DNA from: Lytechinus pictus
Taxonomy: Eukaryota; Echinodermata; Echinoidea; Temnopleuroida; Toxopneustidae
Direction: 5' to 3'
Length of the DNA: 64,000 bases
NCBI RefSeq assembly: GCF_037042905.1
Contig: NC_087251.1
Location: forward strand, 35,768,501-35,832,500
Translations under genes and position numbers: made by a program
Shown: positions 23,501-35,840 of the stretch, in pieces
Position numbering within the stretch: position 1 is the first letter of the stretch
How the letters are laid out: each line of letters opens with the position of its first letter
The notes under the pieces: model-generated
Told to the model about the DNA's origin: nothing
Seen by the model: the letters and a program-made list of their open reading frames with translations, nothing else
The model's database searches: none

Positions 23501-24204
23501 TATATTATAATTTTTTAAACAACCGGGTCTGGAAAAAAGACTTTGGACGTATATTATAATTTTTGAATTAACCGGGTCTGGAAAAAAGACTTTGGAATTG
23601 CATTATAATTTTTTAATTAACCAGGTCTGGAAAAAAGACTTTGGAATTGCATTATAATTTTTTAATTAACCAGGTCTGGAAAAAAGACTTTGGACATATA
23701 TTATAATTTTTTAAACAACCGGGTCTGGAAAAAAGACTTTGGACTTATATTATAATGTTTGAAACGACCGGGTTTGAAAAAAAATACTTTGGACTTGCAT
23801 TATAATTTTTCAATTAACTGGGTCTGGAAAACAGACTGTGGACGTATATTATAATTTTGAAACAACCGGGTCTGGAAAAAGACTTTGGAATTGTACTATA
23901 ATGTTTCATTGACCGGGTCTGGAAAAAAGACTTTGCACTTTTGTGCTATATAAACGCATTACTATAGGATTTTAGTTTAGAACAGATTCGCCAAAAATCC
24001 CTTCAAATTTATTACATTTGTGGGCGATCAAAAATTATTACATTTGTGGGTAAAGTGCATTATTACATTTGTGGGTGAAATTATTACATTTGTGGGTAAG
24101 GTGTTATTACATTTGTGGGCGTTATTACATTTGTGGGTAAAGTGTTATTACATTTGTGGGCGTTATTACATTTGTGGGCGATTATTACATTTGTGGGTGT
24201 AACA
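20517..24204. mobile_element. 3.7-kb foldback element with arms made of tandem repeats
   Basis: The termini are TGTTGCACCCACAAATG and the complement of TGTTACACCCACAAATG. Each arm has an outer array of ATTACATTTGTGGG units and an inner array of about 50-bp units with the GGTCTGGAAAAAAGACTT core; 20517-21700 runs in reverse and 23330-24204 forward. The middle (about 21700-23330) has decayed relatives of the unit, three units of about 125 bp at 22980-23330, and the palindromic block 22548-22660. It sits in the G run of one unit of the array at 20340-20516 plus 24205-25800, so G residues are likely duplicated at the target. There is no transposase. Confidence 0.8.
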
Positions 24205-25800
24205 GGGGGGTGCAGTTGATATATTAATATAGCATAATACTCAGTATTATGATTATATTTCTTGATATAATGGACTAAAAGTGATGGAATGTTTTTGTAC
24301 GGTGACTGGAGGTCACTGTCTGTAGTATTCACTTAACTTGATGTTGTTTAATATGCCTCACTTCATGGATTTTCATGTTGAGATAACATTACCTCATCCC
24401 ATACCCTGTCTATGACTTTTTTTTTCCAGCGGGGGGGGGGGGGGGATTGATATGATGATTTTGCATAAAACTGTTAATAAAACAACCTCAGTCGTGTGAT
24501 TATATTCCTTCATGTAACTGACTAAAAGTGATGACATGTTTTTTTATTAGATGACTTGAGGGTTTTGTGGGTAGTATTAACTTTACTTGAAGTTTTGGGT
24601 CACTTTATGGTTTTCATGTGTGTACATTGTCTAGAGAAATTTAATTTATCCCGGCATGTCCGACATCCACGTATCATACCTACTCATACTATTTTTTTCC
24701 CATTTATTCATTTATTTATTTATTTATTTTTATTTTGGGGGGGGGTTGATATTTAAAGACGCACATTTCTCGCCAGTAGTTCTGCAGCATGGAGACTTAA
24801 CGCAGCAATGCCCACGCGATTTCGTGCGAATGGGACTGTGTGTTGTTATGACTCTCTTTGTGGATTTTCAGGACTAGATAACATTACCTTATATCCCTTA
24901 ATATAATCAACTCAAAGAGAATATATATGTTTTAGTTTGCTGACTTGAGGTCAATAATGGTGGTATTCATCTTACCTGAAGTTGTTATGACTCTATTTGT
25001 GGATTTTCAGGAATAGATAACATTACCTTATATCCCTTAATATAATCGACTTAAAGTGATGATATATTTTACTTAGCTGACTTGAGGTCAATAATGGTGG
25101 TATTCATCTTACCTGAAGTTGTTATGACTCTCTTTGTGGATTTTCAGGAATAGATAACATTACGTTCTTCCCATATCCTGTCCATATCTTAATATAATAG
25201 TTTTTTTTTTTTGGGGGGTGGAGCAGTTGGTATCTTACTTTAGCGTGAAACTGACCTAAAATATATAAAGTATCTAAAGTAAGATATCCCTCATTAAAAT
25301 CGACTCAAAGTGATGATATGTTTTAGTTTGCTGACTTGAGGGCAATAATGGTGGTATTCATCTTACCTGAAGTTGTTATGACTCTATTTGTGGATTTTCA
25401 GGAATAGATAACATTACCTTATATCCCTTAATATAATCGACTCAAAGTGATGATATATTTTACTTAGCTGACTTGAGGTCAATAATGGTGGTATTCATCT
25501 TACCTGAAGTTGTTATGACTCTCTTTGTGGATTTTCAGGAATAGATAACATTACGTTCTTCCCATATCCTGTCCATATCTTAATATAATAGTTTTTTTCT
25601 TGTTTTTTTTTTGGGGGGGGGGGAGCAGTTGGTATCTTACTTTAGTGTGAAACTGACCTAAAATATATGAAGTATATAAAGTAATATATCCCTCATTAAA
25701 ATCGACTCAAAGTGATGATATGTTTTAGTTTGCTGACTTAAGGTCAATAATGGTGGTATTCATTTTACCTCAAGTTGTTATGACTCTCTTTGTGGATTTT
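24205..25800 (+). repeat. Tandem array of about 300-400-bp units
   Basis: Units share GATAACATTACCT, CATATCCTGTCCATATCTT, a poly-T/poly-G junction, AGCAGTTGGTATCTTAC, GACTCAAAGTGATGATAT, GACTTGAGGTCAATAATGG and GTTGTTATGACTCT. The units at about 24890-25280 and 25290-25690 are close to identical over long stretches; earlier ones are diverged. The first unit is interrupted by the foldback element, whose left flank (20340-20516) is the missing half. Confidence 0.75.
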
Positions 25801-25989
25801 TTTAGCGTTGCGGGGTGATATGTATCGAAATCTGACATAGTTACCATATAGATCTAGATCTAGTATTTTAATTATGTTGAAAAAAGTACAATTCAATGTA
25901 AATAGATCTACCAAGAATTGCCTCATCCGGCCTAGATCTACATTTTCAACTTGACAAATCAAATCAAATCAAATTAATCGAAATTTTCA

Positions 25990-26025
25990 TACATGCGCGC
26001 GCGCGCACACACACACACACACAAA
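25990..26025 (+). repeat. GC/AC microsatellite
   Basis: A (GC)n run passes directly into (AC)n. The alternating purine-pyrimidine tract has Z-DNA potential. Confidence 0.9.
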
Positions 26026-26254
26026 CCTTTTGAAGAAAATATGGGGGATGGGCGGGGGGGTGGGGGAACAGCAGCGCGCCCCACAAAGACACAAACCCTA
26101 CCAGAAGTAGGCCTACGCCACTGTCGGTACACTTTATTGGATGTCAAAATTGACGAATCTTGGAAAATAAGCGTCGAACCATAATATCACACCACAGTTT
26201 GAACAACAAAAACAAAACAAAACAATTTTAGAGCATTGTTATAATTATTATTTT

Positions 26255-26705
26255 ACTTATTTATTTATTCCTGGAATAAGACTACACAATTACTCAAAAT
26301 CGGCTCTCGCTCCGCAGAGTACGCAGTAGGTCTATGCACATACGTATAGTGGCTGTTCTAATAAGCGATCACAACCCCACATTAATCGCTCTGCGTGGAA
26401 CATTACAATGACAAATCTAGACTCATTATTTTGTTATTAAGGCATTATAATTAATACAGGAAACGCAAATAGAGATGAATAACCAAGCAATAACTCAAAC
26501 CAGTTGAACAGTTATCAAGAAAACAGACAACATGTTAGAAAAATCAACTGAAAGAAACTGCAATCGTGATATAGCCGTTGCCGCCCGCAGTACACTCTCT
26601 GAGCTCGAAAAAATTATAAGTCCTGAACATGACTCTGAGTAAATTGACTTCAAGTCGGTTGACTCAGGGTCAACTTTCAGGTGTGTATCTCCATTGATGC
26701 TGCAT
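26255..26705 (-). repeat. Dispersed repeat, copy 2 (inverted relative to 19951-20240)
   Basis: It matches the reverse complement of 19951-20240 and extends the repeat with an AT-rich insert (about 26400-26560) absent from the other copy. The 106-residue frame across it is not supported. Confidence 0.6.
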
Positions 26706-26723
26706 ATATATATATATATATAT

Positions 26724-27582
26724 GGAAGGCGGGGTAAGTTGAGCATAGGGGCAAGTTGAGCCACCACCCCCAGGCCAATAATGAATGAGTCGAACATTGT
26801 GGTGGTGTCCTGCATTGATGACCCATTACATGACCCTTAACCCCACCACATTGTTTTCAACTTTGAAACAAAAAGTACTTTTATAGAGGGAAAAATACAA
26901 ATTTCAGCCAAAAAAGTAAAAATGGTGTGATATAGAAAAGTGCTTTTTACCCACGCATGTCTTTAAATATAACAAAGAAATAAGAACAATATTGTTAGTC
27001 CAGGTATGGATTCTCATTCTTGTCATAGTCTTTTACATGATGGATGCATAAGAAATGTGTGGATGTGAAAATATCGCATTACGTTCGGACTGGGGTAATG
27101 TGTGCCAGCTAACATGGGGCAAGTTGTGCCATGGTAATTCTTATGGTAATGTATAATAAAAAAAATAATTAAAAAACCTTAAAAGCCATTGATATGGAGG
27201 CAGAAGAGAGCAAATTCACATGACAGTTCTTTTACTTTTAGAGGATGTTAGCATTTATAGAGAATTAGCAAGTGGAAAGTCTTTAAATAAAACGTTGACA
27301 TGCCGGTTCTTCCCGCATACATTTTGTACATAGTTTTTGTAGCTCAACTTACCCCAGAAGGTAGCACAACTTACCCCACAGATGGGGCAAGTTGAGCCAT
27401 TTGACATTGTTTTTTCAAAGGTCACAATGACTTTCAGTGTGGGGGTAGAAAGTTATATATAGGTGAAAAATATTTCCCAAGAATCAAATTTAAAGGCAAT
27501 GTACTTAATACTACAATATTATTATTCATATCAATTCTAACATGCAAAATGCAAAAAGTGTCGCAACTTACCCCGCCTTCCC
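26724..27582. mobile_element. MITE with GGAAGGCGGGGTAAGTTG ends
   Basis: The left end GGAAGGCGGGGTAAGTTG and right end CAACTTACCCCGCCTTCC are exact inverted repeats. Variants of GGGGCAAGTTGAGCCA recur at least five times, in both orientations, near the ends and in the middle. The flanks are TATAT on the left and CCTATAT on the right, within a TA-rich target. No long frame is present. Confidence 0.8.
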
Positions 27583-27639
27583 CTATATACCCTATTTATA
27601 CATATTTCAAAGAGGGGAGGTATTCCTGACTAAAGATGA

Positions 27640-28630
27640 AAGGCCTCAATAAATAATGCGAGCGCGAAGCACGAGCCCAAATATGTTGATATTTCCTAAA
27701 TTGTGACCTGGAAATTTAACAGTCTGAACGTTTTTTTGTGATCATGAACTAGATGCGAGCGCGAAGCGCGAGCCGAAAGTTTTTTATTTTCCAACCTAAA
27801 AACTGGACATTCGTAACACTTTTTCAAATTATGAACAGGATAGGAAGTACCTAAAAACTGAACATTCGTAACACTTTTTCAAATCATGAACAGAATAGGA
27901 ATTTAACTAGATAATAGATGCGAGCGCGAGCTGAAAGTTTCTGATTTTCCAACCTAAATACTGGACATTCATAGCACTTTAAAAAGAATATGAACAGTAT
28001 AGGAATCTAATCAATTAATGTGAGCGCGAAGCGCAAGCTGAAAGTTTTTGATATTCCAACCTGAAAACTGGACATTCGTAACACATTTTTCAAATCATGA
28101 ACAGGATAGGAATTTAACTAAATAATAGATGCGAGCGCGAGCTGACTTTTTTCCAACCTAAATACTGGACATTCATAGCACTTTAAAAAGAATATGAACA
28201 AGATAGGAATCTAAACAATTAATGCGAGCGTGAAGCGCGAGCTGAAAGTTTTTTATTTTCCAACCTAACAACTGGACATTCATAGCGCCTTAAAAAGAAT
28301 ATGAACAGGATAGGAATCTAATCAATTAATGCGAGCGCGAAGCGCGAGCTGAAAGTTTTTTATTTTCCATCCTAAATACTAGACATTCTTAGTACTTAAA
28401 ATAAATAATTATGAACAGGAAACAATTAATGAGAGCGCGAAGCAAGAGGTGAAAGTTTTTGATTTTCCAACCTAAACTGTACATTCTTAGTACTTTAAAA
28501 AAATTGTGAACAGGATAGGAATCTAAACAATTAATGCGAAAACTGGATCTTTCAAGCACTTTTAGAATAAAGAACAAGCAGTTTATCTTAATAAACAATG
28601 CGAGCGCAAAGCGCGAGCTAATTTTTTTTT
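27640..28630 (-). repeat. GC-hairpin array (GCGAGCGCGAAGCGCGAGC), copy C
   Basis: About ten units of 80-120 bp carry GCGAGCGCGAAGCGCGAGC or a variant, with TTTTCCAACCTAAA, ACTGGACATTC and TGAACAGGATAGGAATC between. Orientation is opposite to copies A and B. A probable end with CCAATAGGAGGCGGG lies at 29110-29130, resembling the complement of the CTATTGGCGG end of copy A, so the host element may run to about 29150 with a SINE inside at 28691. Confidence 0.7.
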
Positions 28631-28690
28631 TAAGATTTAAACCTACAAAATTATGAAAAAGATTGATATCTTCCTAAATAAATGTGTGTG

Positions 28691-28880
28691 TAGGTGCCGT
28701 GGCCGACTGGTCTAAGGCGCCTAGCTATACATGGAAAGTCCGGGGTTCGATCCCCGGCCGCGGCACCTATGCCCGTGAGCAAGGCATTTAATCTACAATG
28801 CTCTTTTATCCTGCTTTCAAATAAATTGAAATGCTATATGCATTATTGGTAGCTAGGTGTGCAAAAATTAAAAAAATAAA
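28691..28880 (+). mobile_element. tRNA-headed SINE, family 2, copy 1
   Basis: A tRNA-like head is followed by GCCCGTGAGCAAGGCATTTA, then CTCTTTTATCCTGC, AAATAAATTGAAATGCTATA and an A-rich tail. The same body follows the shortened head at 41737-41770. Confidence 0.75.
28693..28767 (+). tRNA. tRNA-like head of SINE family 2 (Leu/Ser-like, decayed)
   Basis: The acceptor GGTGCCG/CGGCACC pairs perfectly, TGGCCGACTGGTCTAAGGC is a class-II-like A-box arm, and GGTTCGATCCCC is an intact B box with its T stem. The anticodon arm (around CCTAGCTATACATGG) does not form a good stem and there is no long variable arm, so this is a tRNA-derived promoter and not a working tRNA. Confidence 0.6.
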
Positions 28881-29689
28881 AAAATAAATAAATGATTTGA
28901 TTTTATATATTTCGATCTAAAAAGTGAAAGAAAAAATTTAAGCACGTTTTGAAATAAAGAGATGGCTGTGTGCGAGCGATTTTTTTTTTTTTTATACAAT
29001 GACTTGAAAGTTTTCTCTTTTAATTATTCCCCTCCCCTTCCATCATTTAATTTTTTTCCTCGTCCTATCTTTCTTCTTATTTTTCTCCTCACCTTCCTAT
29101 TTTGCGCCGCCAATAGGAGGCGGGCCGCCGCTTCGCCCCTTTGATCTGATGACCCCTCCCACGTACGGCAGGATTTTTGTGTAAAAATGGAATATAAAAG
29201 TCTCGTTAATAGAGTATTTAAATACAATTAAAAAAAAACATAGTTAAAATTCACTGCGAAAGATTAATCATAACTCATAAAAACTATTATTTTTACTGAG
29301 TACGCGAACAATGAAAATATTAGTATATATATTCCAAGTAATTTTGGAATAAAGGGAAAATGAATTGGTTGAACAAAGGTATGTTTTTACGGGGTATGGA
29401 ACATTCTCGTCTACCATCTATACACTAAATTTACTTATAAGTATCCAGGGGCGATTTTCTTTTTCCGTCATTTTTATTAGTTGTGAAATTGACAATGGGC
29501 ATCGATGCCAATGTCATCAATCTTTGGCTGGCATATAGGGCTAGATGCGAGTTCGAGAATAGTCGGGCCGGTATGCCTTTTCTTGTCCTATCCAAGTTCT
29601 TAACAAAAACTATCTGTTTATATTTATTTCGAAATTCGAGGATACATGTGTATAATTTCGATTTTGACTTATGTATTTTTTCCATAATA

Positions 29690-29794
29690 AAAGACCACAA
29701 ATAGTAGGGGGGACATTTGATATTATGTCCCCCCCCCCCTTTCCAAAATGGTAGGGGGGACGCGTCCCCCCTGTCCCCCCTGGGATTTCCGCCC

Positions 29795-29800
<6 letters not shown>
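29690..29800. mobile_element. Terminal part of a GGGCGGAAATCCC-type element
   Basis: Palindromic blocks GGGGGGACGCGTCCCCCC and runs of C precede GGGATTTCCGCCCATG. The related ends ATCATGGGCGGAAATC at 46655 and CATGGGCGAAAATC near 19250 mark the same family. A (TA)n run follows to 29829. Confidence 0.5.
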
Positions 29801-29831
<31 letters not shown>

Positions 29832-29954
29832 AATTTTATTTATACAGACATTTTTACAACTGTTTAATGAGTTGTTTAATAATGTAGATATGCTACTTTT
29901 TAATTGAACAGTGTGGGATGTTGGCAAAGGCCACTCCCTTTCCGAATCATTATT

Positions 29955-30995
29955 GTCTCGCCTGCATAGCAGAGCGAGACTAAAGTCGCCTCTTTTCCGA
30001 CGGCAGCGGCTGCGGCGTCATCATTGAAATCTTCAGGTTAAGTTTTTGAAATGTCATCATAACTTAGAAAGTATATAAACCTTTTTCATGAAACTTAGAC
30101 ATAAGAGTAATCATGTATTACTAAACATCATGCCTGAGATTTAGGTCACATGAACAAGGTCAAAGGCCATTTAGGGCCAACGAGCTTAGACCATGTTGGG
30201 AGAATCAAAATCGAAATCTTAACCTAAGATTAAGTTTTTGAAATGTCATCATAACTTAGAAAGGAAAGTATATGAGTCTAGTTCATAAAACTTAGACATA
30301 TGGGCAATCAAGTATTACTAATTATGCTTTCAGGTTATATGACCAAGGTCAAATGTCATTTAGGGTCAATGCATTTTGGCCGTGTTGGGGGCTATTGGTT
30401 GAATTGCAATCATAACTGAAAGATTATGGATCTAGTTCATGAAACTTAAACAAATGAGTAATCAAACATCACGCAACATCCCGTGCGAGTTTCAGGTCAC
30501 ATGACCAATGTCAAAGGTCATATAGAGTAAATTAACTTAAATTATGTTGGGGGAATCAAATCTTTAATAACCAAAGTTATTTTTTATAAAAAAAACTTTG
30601 AAAGTATAATAGATCTAGTTCATGAAACTTGGTAATTAGAGTAACCAGGTATCAGTGAACAACTTGCACGAGTTTCAGGTCACATGACCAAGTTCAAAGG
30701 TTATTTAAGGTCAATGAACTTTGGCCATATTTGGGGGTCTTTTTCGTTGAAAGTTAATGGATATATTCATGAAATGAGGACATAGGGGTAATCAAGTATC
30801 ACTGATCATCTTGTACAAGTCTGAGGTCACATGATCAAGGTCAAATAGCATTTAGGGTCAATGAACATATTTTATTATGGTATGAATTGTGTTTTGTGAA
30901 TAATTATTCTATAGTCGTTTTCAAAGTCAGCACTGCTGCTATATTGAATCGCCTAATGCAGGCGAGATTGCCAGAGGCTTCACTTGTTCACTTGT
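29955..30995 (+). repeat. Single decayed copy of the TIR/tandem-repeat element
   Basis: It begins GTCTCGCCTGCATAGCAGAG with a CGG-rich tract, has five units of about 170 bp, and ends GCACTGCTGCTATATTGAATC followed by TGCAGGCGAGATTGCC. It is the same element as each arm of 4842-6917, but much more diverged. Most of its AGGTCAAAGGTCA motifs have base changes here. Confidence 0.75.
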
Positions 30996-31226
30996 TATTT
31001 TATATTTATTGTTATATTTTAAATTTATTTCGCAGAATATAAAACAAATCAATTAAACACTTCAGTTCCAGTGACAAAAATAATTGTTACAGTAACACCA
31101 TATTTAGACACTGGATGCACCTGGATGAGCTGCCAGGCATTGGGCAAACTTAACCAAATTACTGTAATCCTCGGACCCGGTTCATACCAGTGAAATATAT
31201 GATCTTTCTTCCTTTTTATTCTCCAG

Positions 31227-34200
31227 TCCCCATCAAAACCCTCCAAGAGATGAACACAGACGAGGTCAAGAAATGGCTGATTGAGGAATTGCGTATATCT
31301 GTCAGCATAGCTGATAAATTAGCAGAAGCGTGTGTAGATGGGGAGCTTTTGCTACGATATGAAGATCAGCATTTACAAAAGGATTTCCAATTGCCTACTG
31401 GAGTGATGCGAAAGATAATCTATGCTAGAGATTATCATATGAAGAAGCGTGCTCATGCACAACCACACCTCGCACCTGCATCAGAATGTTCCGACAACTT
31501 AAACAAAGACGCCGGAACGACGGGGAATATACATAGATCTCCCTCAGCATCTGGAACACATGAAAGTAAAAGAGATGCGCAGATCACTGAACTTACAGCA
31601 TCAGTGAAGAGGTTAAACACAGAAGATGATGACGTGGGGAAATCAGTGGCGGTAGAAATTTCTCAGCCGGCGCCACTTTCCAAAGAAGAAGAATCAGCAG
31701 GAGAAGCAAAGCTGCGATATCTCCTGACAGGTGATGAGAGTGGATCATTAGACCGTTCTTTCCATCCCGTTCTTGTGGTTAACAAACCTGCATTTGAAGA
31801 ATCTCGAGATGATAAGCTAGAAAGTCTCAAGGAAAGGCTCGACTTTGTTTCTCTGGTGAACTGGAATGCAGTATTTGATTGCAATCCAAAGTCTCGTGAG
31901 GATGGAGTATGTTCAATGGTTGAAGAAAAGCGCGAAATCAAGCTTCTCCTTCCTGAGACATTCAACAAAGAAATTCCACCCGAAGAAGTAGATTTCAACG
32001 ACGTCCCTTCTTGGATATTTTCAAATGGACGAGATGATCTTGAAGAATTACAAAGCCCGAGTCTTGCTTCAGATTGGAATGAAAAATATGGCGCAGGAGT
32101 TGATCGTGCAATAGATTATTTTGCCACGAATGCAATTCCTAAGAAAAGAGCAATCGTTGTTTTTCTTCTTCTTTCGAGAGACAGTGTGCAGGTAATGAGT
32201 GATATCTTCAAGAAATTGCAGTCATCTTTGCAAGGTCAAGGGAATTTCACATTCATTGCAGAAAGTCAAGACCTTTTTGAGATTTGGGCAGATGAAGTCA
32301 AGAAATGGTTACCACGGAATCAACTAGAGCAGCGAAGTTTTATTGGTACTGAATGGAAATATGTTAATAAATTCATTCAGAGGCAATACGAACAATTTGC
32401 CATTTCCCAAGCTGAACTGCCCTTATCAGACGGGAAGGTGTGCAATCTTCCAAACAAGAAGCGCTCTCAATGGCTCAACATAGGTGTTCTTCCGTCAAAT
32501 GAGTGTGAAAACACAGACATGGACGAGGACGGTCCGAAATTCAAGAAATTCGTTTCAAAGCAAGAGTTGACTTTCTACAAAGGAAACGATGTCTCTTGGT
32601 GGAACTTTCACCTAACCGAAGGAAGAGGAAAGAAACAACGATTCAACCAAGTTTTACGACGTGAAGTCAGTAAAACGTTGAACGAGTTAGTAAAGTCGAA
32701 ATGGAAGCCAGCCAATCCGAATGATGGATCTAGCCCCATTGTGACAATAACTATCTTTCATGAACCGGGGTCGGGTGCGAGTACCACCGCAAGACAGGTT
32801 CTATGGGATTTCCACCATCAACTTCGCTGCGTTATTGTTAAGCGAGCAGTAATGCGAACAGTTGAAGAAATACTTGAAGTCCGCCGATATGGGTATGAGA
32901 GTTCAGAAGAACCTCCACCAGCCCTTGTGTTGCTTGATGACATGGATGATACAGAGGTTGTCGACCTTATTGCACAGCTTGAACGAGCAACTAACAACAA
33001 TGACTGTTTGTCAATTATATTACTTCAATGCAAAAGAACACCCAATTCTGAGCTTTTGGCGAAAGACTCAGTTGTTGTCATGAAGCATGAATTGAATGAT
33101 CAAGAACGAAGATGGTTCGATGACAAATTCAAGGAATATGAAAAGGAGTACAGTATGTGCCCAGAGAAGTTGATTGGGTTCATGGTAATGAAAGAACAGT
33201 GTAACCCAGAATATATTCAAAGAATTGTATCAAACATCTTACGTGAGATGAAGAACAATGCAGATAAGAAATACCACAATGAAGCTCAGCTGCTCAAGTA
33301 CATCGCAGTTATCAATAAGTATCTGGGAGATGTCGGTATGCCTGTGTCCTGTTGTGATGAAATGATGAGTGTAGGAGAGAGAATAAGATGTCAAGGAGGA
33401 TACAGATTGAAGTATGATCCATGGGAAAAACATCTTTCAAATGCGACATGCCTTCTCCTAATCCAAACAGAAGTGCATACAAAATCGGGTCCTACAAATG
33501 TAGTAAAGGTGGTTAACTCTGTCCTTGCAGCTGAGGTTGTCAAGCAACTTGAAGAAGACAATGGCCAAACAATTGGAGAAATTGTCAAGGAGTTCATATA
33601 TGACTCTAAAATCCTTGACTCAAAGGCTTACATAAAGTCGTACATCGAACTCATAATCCGGAGATTACTTGTACAACGGAAGAAGATTGACAATGACTGG
33701 AGAGAAAAAAGTGCATTCTCTCCTTTGGTTGAGCATCTTGTCAAGGAAAATCTAAATCTAGCATTTCAACTTCTTGAAGACACATCTAAAAAATTCAAGA
33801 GTGGATATATTGCTCAGCAGCTGGCACGCTTGTACAAATCGAGAGGAAAGCTTGATGAAGCAGCTCAATCTGCGAGGATGGCTACTGACTTTAAGAGTGA
33901 CAATCCTTTCTATTGGGATACCCGGGGCAGGATCATCATTAGCAAAATGGAGAAGTATAAGGAGCAGCAAAATTACACATCAGTAGACGAGTCTGAAGCC
34001 CCCACATTGATAAATCTCCTGGATGAGGGGATGTGCGTCTTCAAGAGGTGTCAGGACATTTTTGGAGGGGAATACAGTTATTATTCCCCCTATGCTGGCT
34101 ACTGTGGTGAGCTAAAGGTAATCTTCTTGTTTATTCACATAATGGAATTACGTGTATTACCGTTTTGTTCCTCATCCCAAGAATGTGTACGTAAATTGAA

Positions 34201-35326
34201 AGTTTACTTCTTGACAGATGAAAACCTTCCGGATCTCAGCGTCTTTTGGAAATACAAACGAGAACATCTTAAGGAGTTACCGAAGAGAGCAGACCTCGTG
34301 CTCGATAAAATCTCAGATCTGATGACATTCAGCAGAGCTAAACCAACAACCAAGCAATACCCTGAAGGCCATCTATGCAAGGTACAGTCCGAGATAGACT
34401 TGTTCAATCAGAAGATGCTTGAGTATTTTACAATTGACATACATCAATCCCCACCAAAGTCTGTTCTAGAAAATTCTTGGAGAAGGGCACAAGTGAAGGC
34501 AATGAAGGCTGATTCTTTCTCTGCCATATTCAAAATGGCACAAGATGGTAAGGAGGATAGCCTAAAGGAAGTTAGAAGCATTCTCAACGCAAATAACGAA
34601 ACAAGTGCCTTTGATCTGAAACTATTGGTCTGCATTTCATTTGCGTTGTCCTCCTTAGGCTGTGAAGATGTTGACTACGATAGAACAGTCAAACTGGTCC
34701 AGAAACTCAATGAAATTGACAAAAGTTTGTATGGTGCCTTCTTTGCTATGATGTTAGCCTGGCCAAGAGATGACCTGACTGCAAGACGTAGTGATGTCGG
34801 GATGTCCCCATGGAATGCAGTTCAGAATCTAATCAAGAAGGGGAAAAGCTTTCTTAGAAAAGAAGAAAAAACACCTCATACTAATCAATCCTTTCAACAT
34901 CATCATTTAAATAAACCTCTCACTTACTTCTTGTTTGCCAAGGGAGAAGGGCTGCAGGCATTCCTCCACATTAACGAGTTCCACGCTTCTCCGTCAACAC
35001 TGGAAGATGAAAGGCATAAGTTCTGGTCGAGAGAAGGAGTAAGCCAGCAATTGGTGCGTCTAGAGGGAACAATTAAAGATAGGGGGAGGATCGTGTACAA
35101 AACCCCTGCAAATGAACACATCTACATTGGACTATCTCGCAGACGGATAAGCCAACCAAGTCAAGAAAGGGTCTCTTTCTACCTTGGCTTCAATTTCCAT
35201 GGACCTGTTGCATTCGACGTTTCCGAAAAACGATCGCACTTCAATCCCAGTTCACGAGAGGAATATCAGCCAGGTGCCGTGTCAGACGTATCCAGGGTAT
35301 CTTGTGGGCAGCATACTTGTCCATGA
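31227..35326 (+). CDS. SAMD9/SAMD9L-like protein, main exon
   Basis: The acceptor TTTTTATTCTCCAG gives phase 1, matching exon 3. The exon is open for 1,366 codons. In order: a SAM domain (exon residues about 1-73, with NTDEVKKWLIEELRI and LQKDFQLPTGVMRKI); a charged linker; a region with DFNDVPSWIFSNG and RAIVVFLLLSRDSVQVM in the place of the family's central domains; a P-loop NTPase with a Walker A-like HEPGSGASTTARQVLWD (about 511-527) and Walker B-like ALVLLDDMDD (about 565-575); an NTPase helical region (HELNDQERRWFDDKF); TPR-like helices (IAQQLARLYKSRGKLDEAAQ); and a C-terminal part ending RVSFYLGFNFHGPVAFDV. The Walker A Lys is absent, as in known family members. In mammals these proteins are cytosolic antiviral and growth-restricting factors. 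The last 40 codons look disturbed: another frame (35184-35361, with YPGYLVGSILVHEAEEQAE) is more protein-like, suggesting a frameshift near 35230-35290. Confidence 0.88.
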
Positions 35327-35774
35327 AGCAGAGGAACAAGCAGAAACTCTCATTCGAAAATGTAAGTTGAAAACACCATGTGCAAAGATTAATTAAATAT
35401 ACATGTAAACCTTTTCAACAGGTTATCGGTCAATTATTTTGTTCATATTTTTTCCATCAATGTCGGTGTAAAAAAGAGAAGGTGGTCCGGTAAAGATTTA
35501 AAATTTGGGATGAGGGGTTTATTTTTCAAAATAGAATGTTTAAAAATTAAGTTTATTGACCGATTTCTGATATTTTATTTTTTTAGCAAACTGTATGATA
35601 ATGTTTGCGCCACTCCAGCCATTCCTATCTTGCCTTCATTCACTTTCTCTCTATTTTCCTGCTTATCATTCAATATTATCTATATATATATTTTATTGCC
35701 TTTGTATTACCTTTTTTTATCTTGGTTCTGTAATCCTTATTTGTTTCTTGCTTATTTGTTTCTATGAATTACAG

Positions 35775-35840
35775 CTTGAAGCAATACGGATGAAATATAA
35801 ACTAGAATCGGATCTCCGGGACATTAAGGCTCAAATTTAG
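35775..35840 (+). CDS. Candidate last exon of the SAMD9-like gene
   Basis: A good donor (AAAAT|GTAAGT) lies at 35362 and a good acceptor (TTTCTATGAATTACAG) ends at 35774. The exon reads LEAIRMKYKLESDLRDIKAQ to a TAG at 35838; the same frame then stays open through an acidic stretch (DEIEREDDEDIYPRNTKR) to a TGA near 35895. That suggests a helical, acidic tail cut by a recent stop. The frame upstream of the donor that fits this exon is neither the long frame nor the protein-like alternative, so at least one indel must be assumed. Treat as tentative. Confidence 0.35.
   Translation, partial: LEAIRMKYKLESDLRDIKAQI

Noticed and set aside
34118-34181. Possible short intron inside the SAMD9-like main exon (GTAATC...CCCAAG)
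   Set aside because: Its removal would shift the frame into an early stop, while the sequence read as coding stays open and protein-like.
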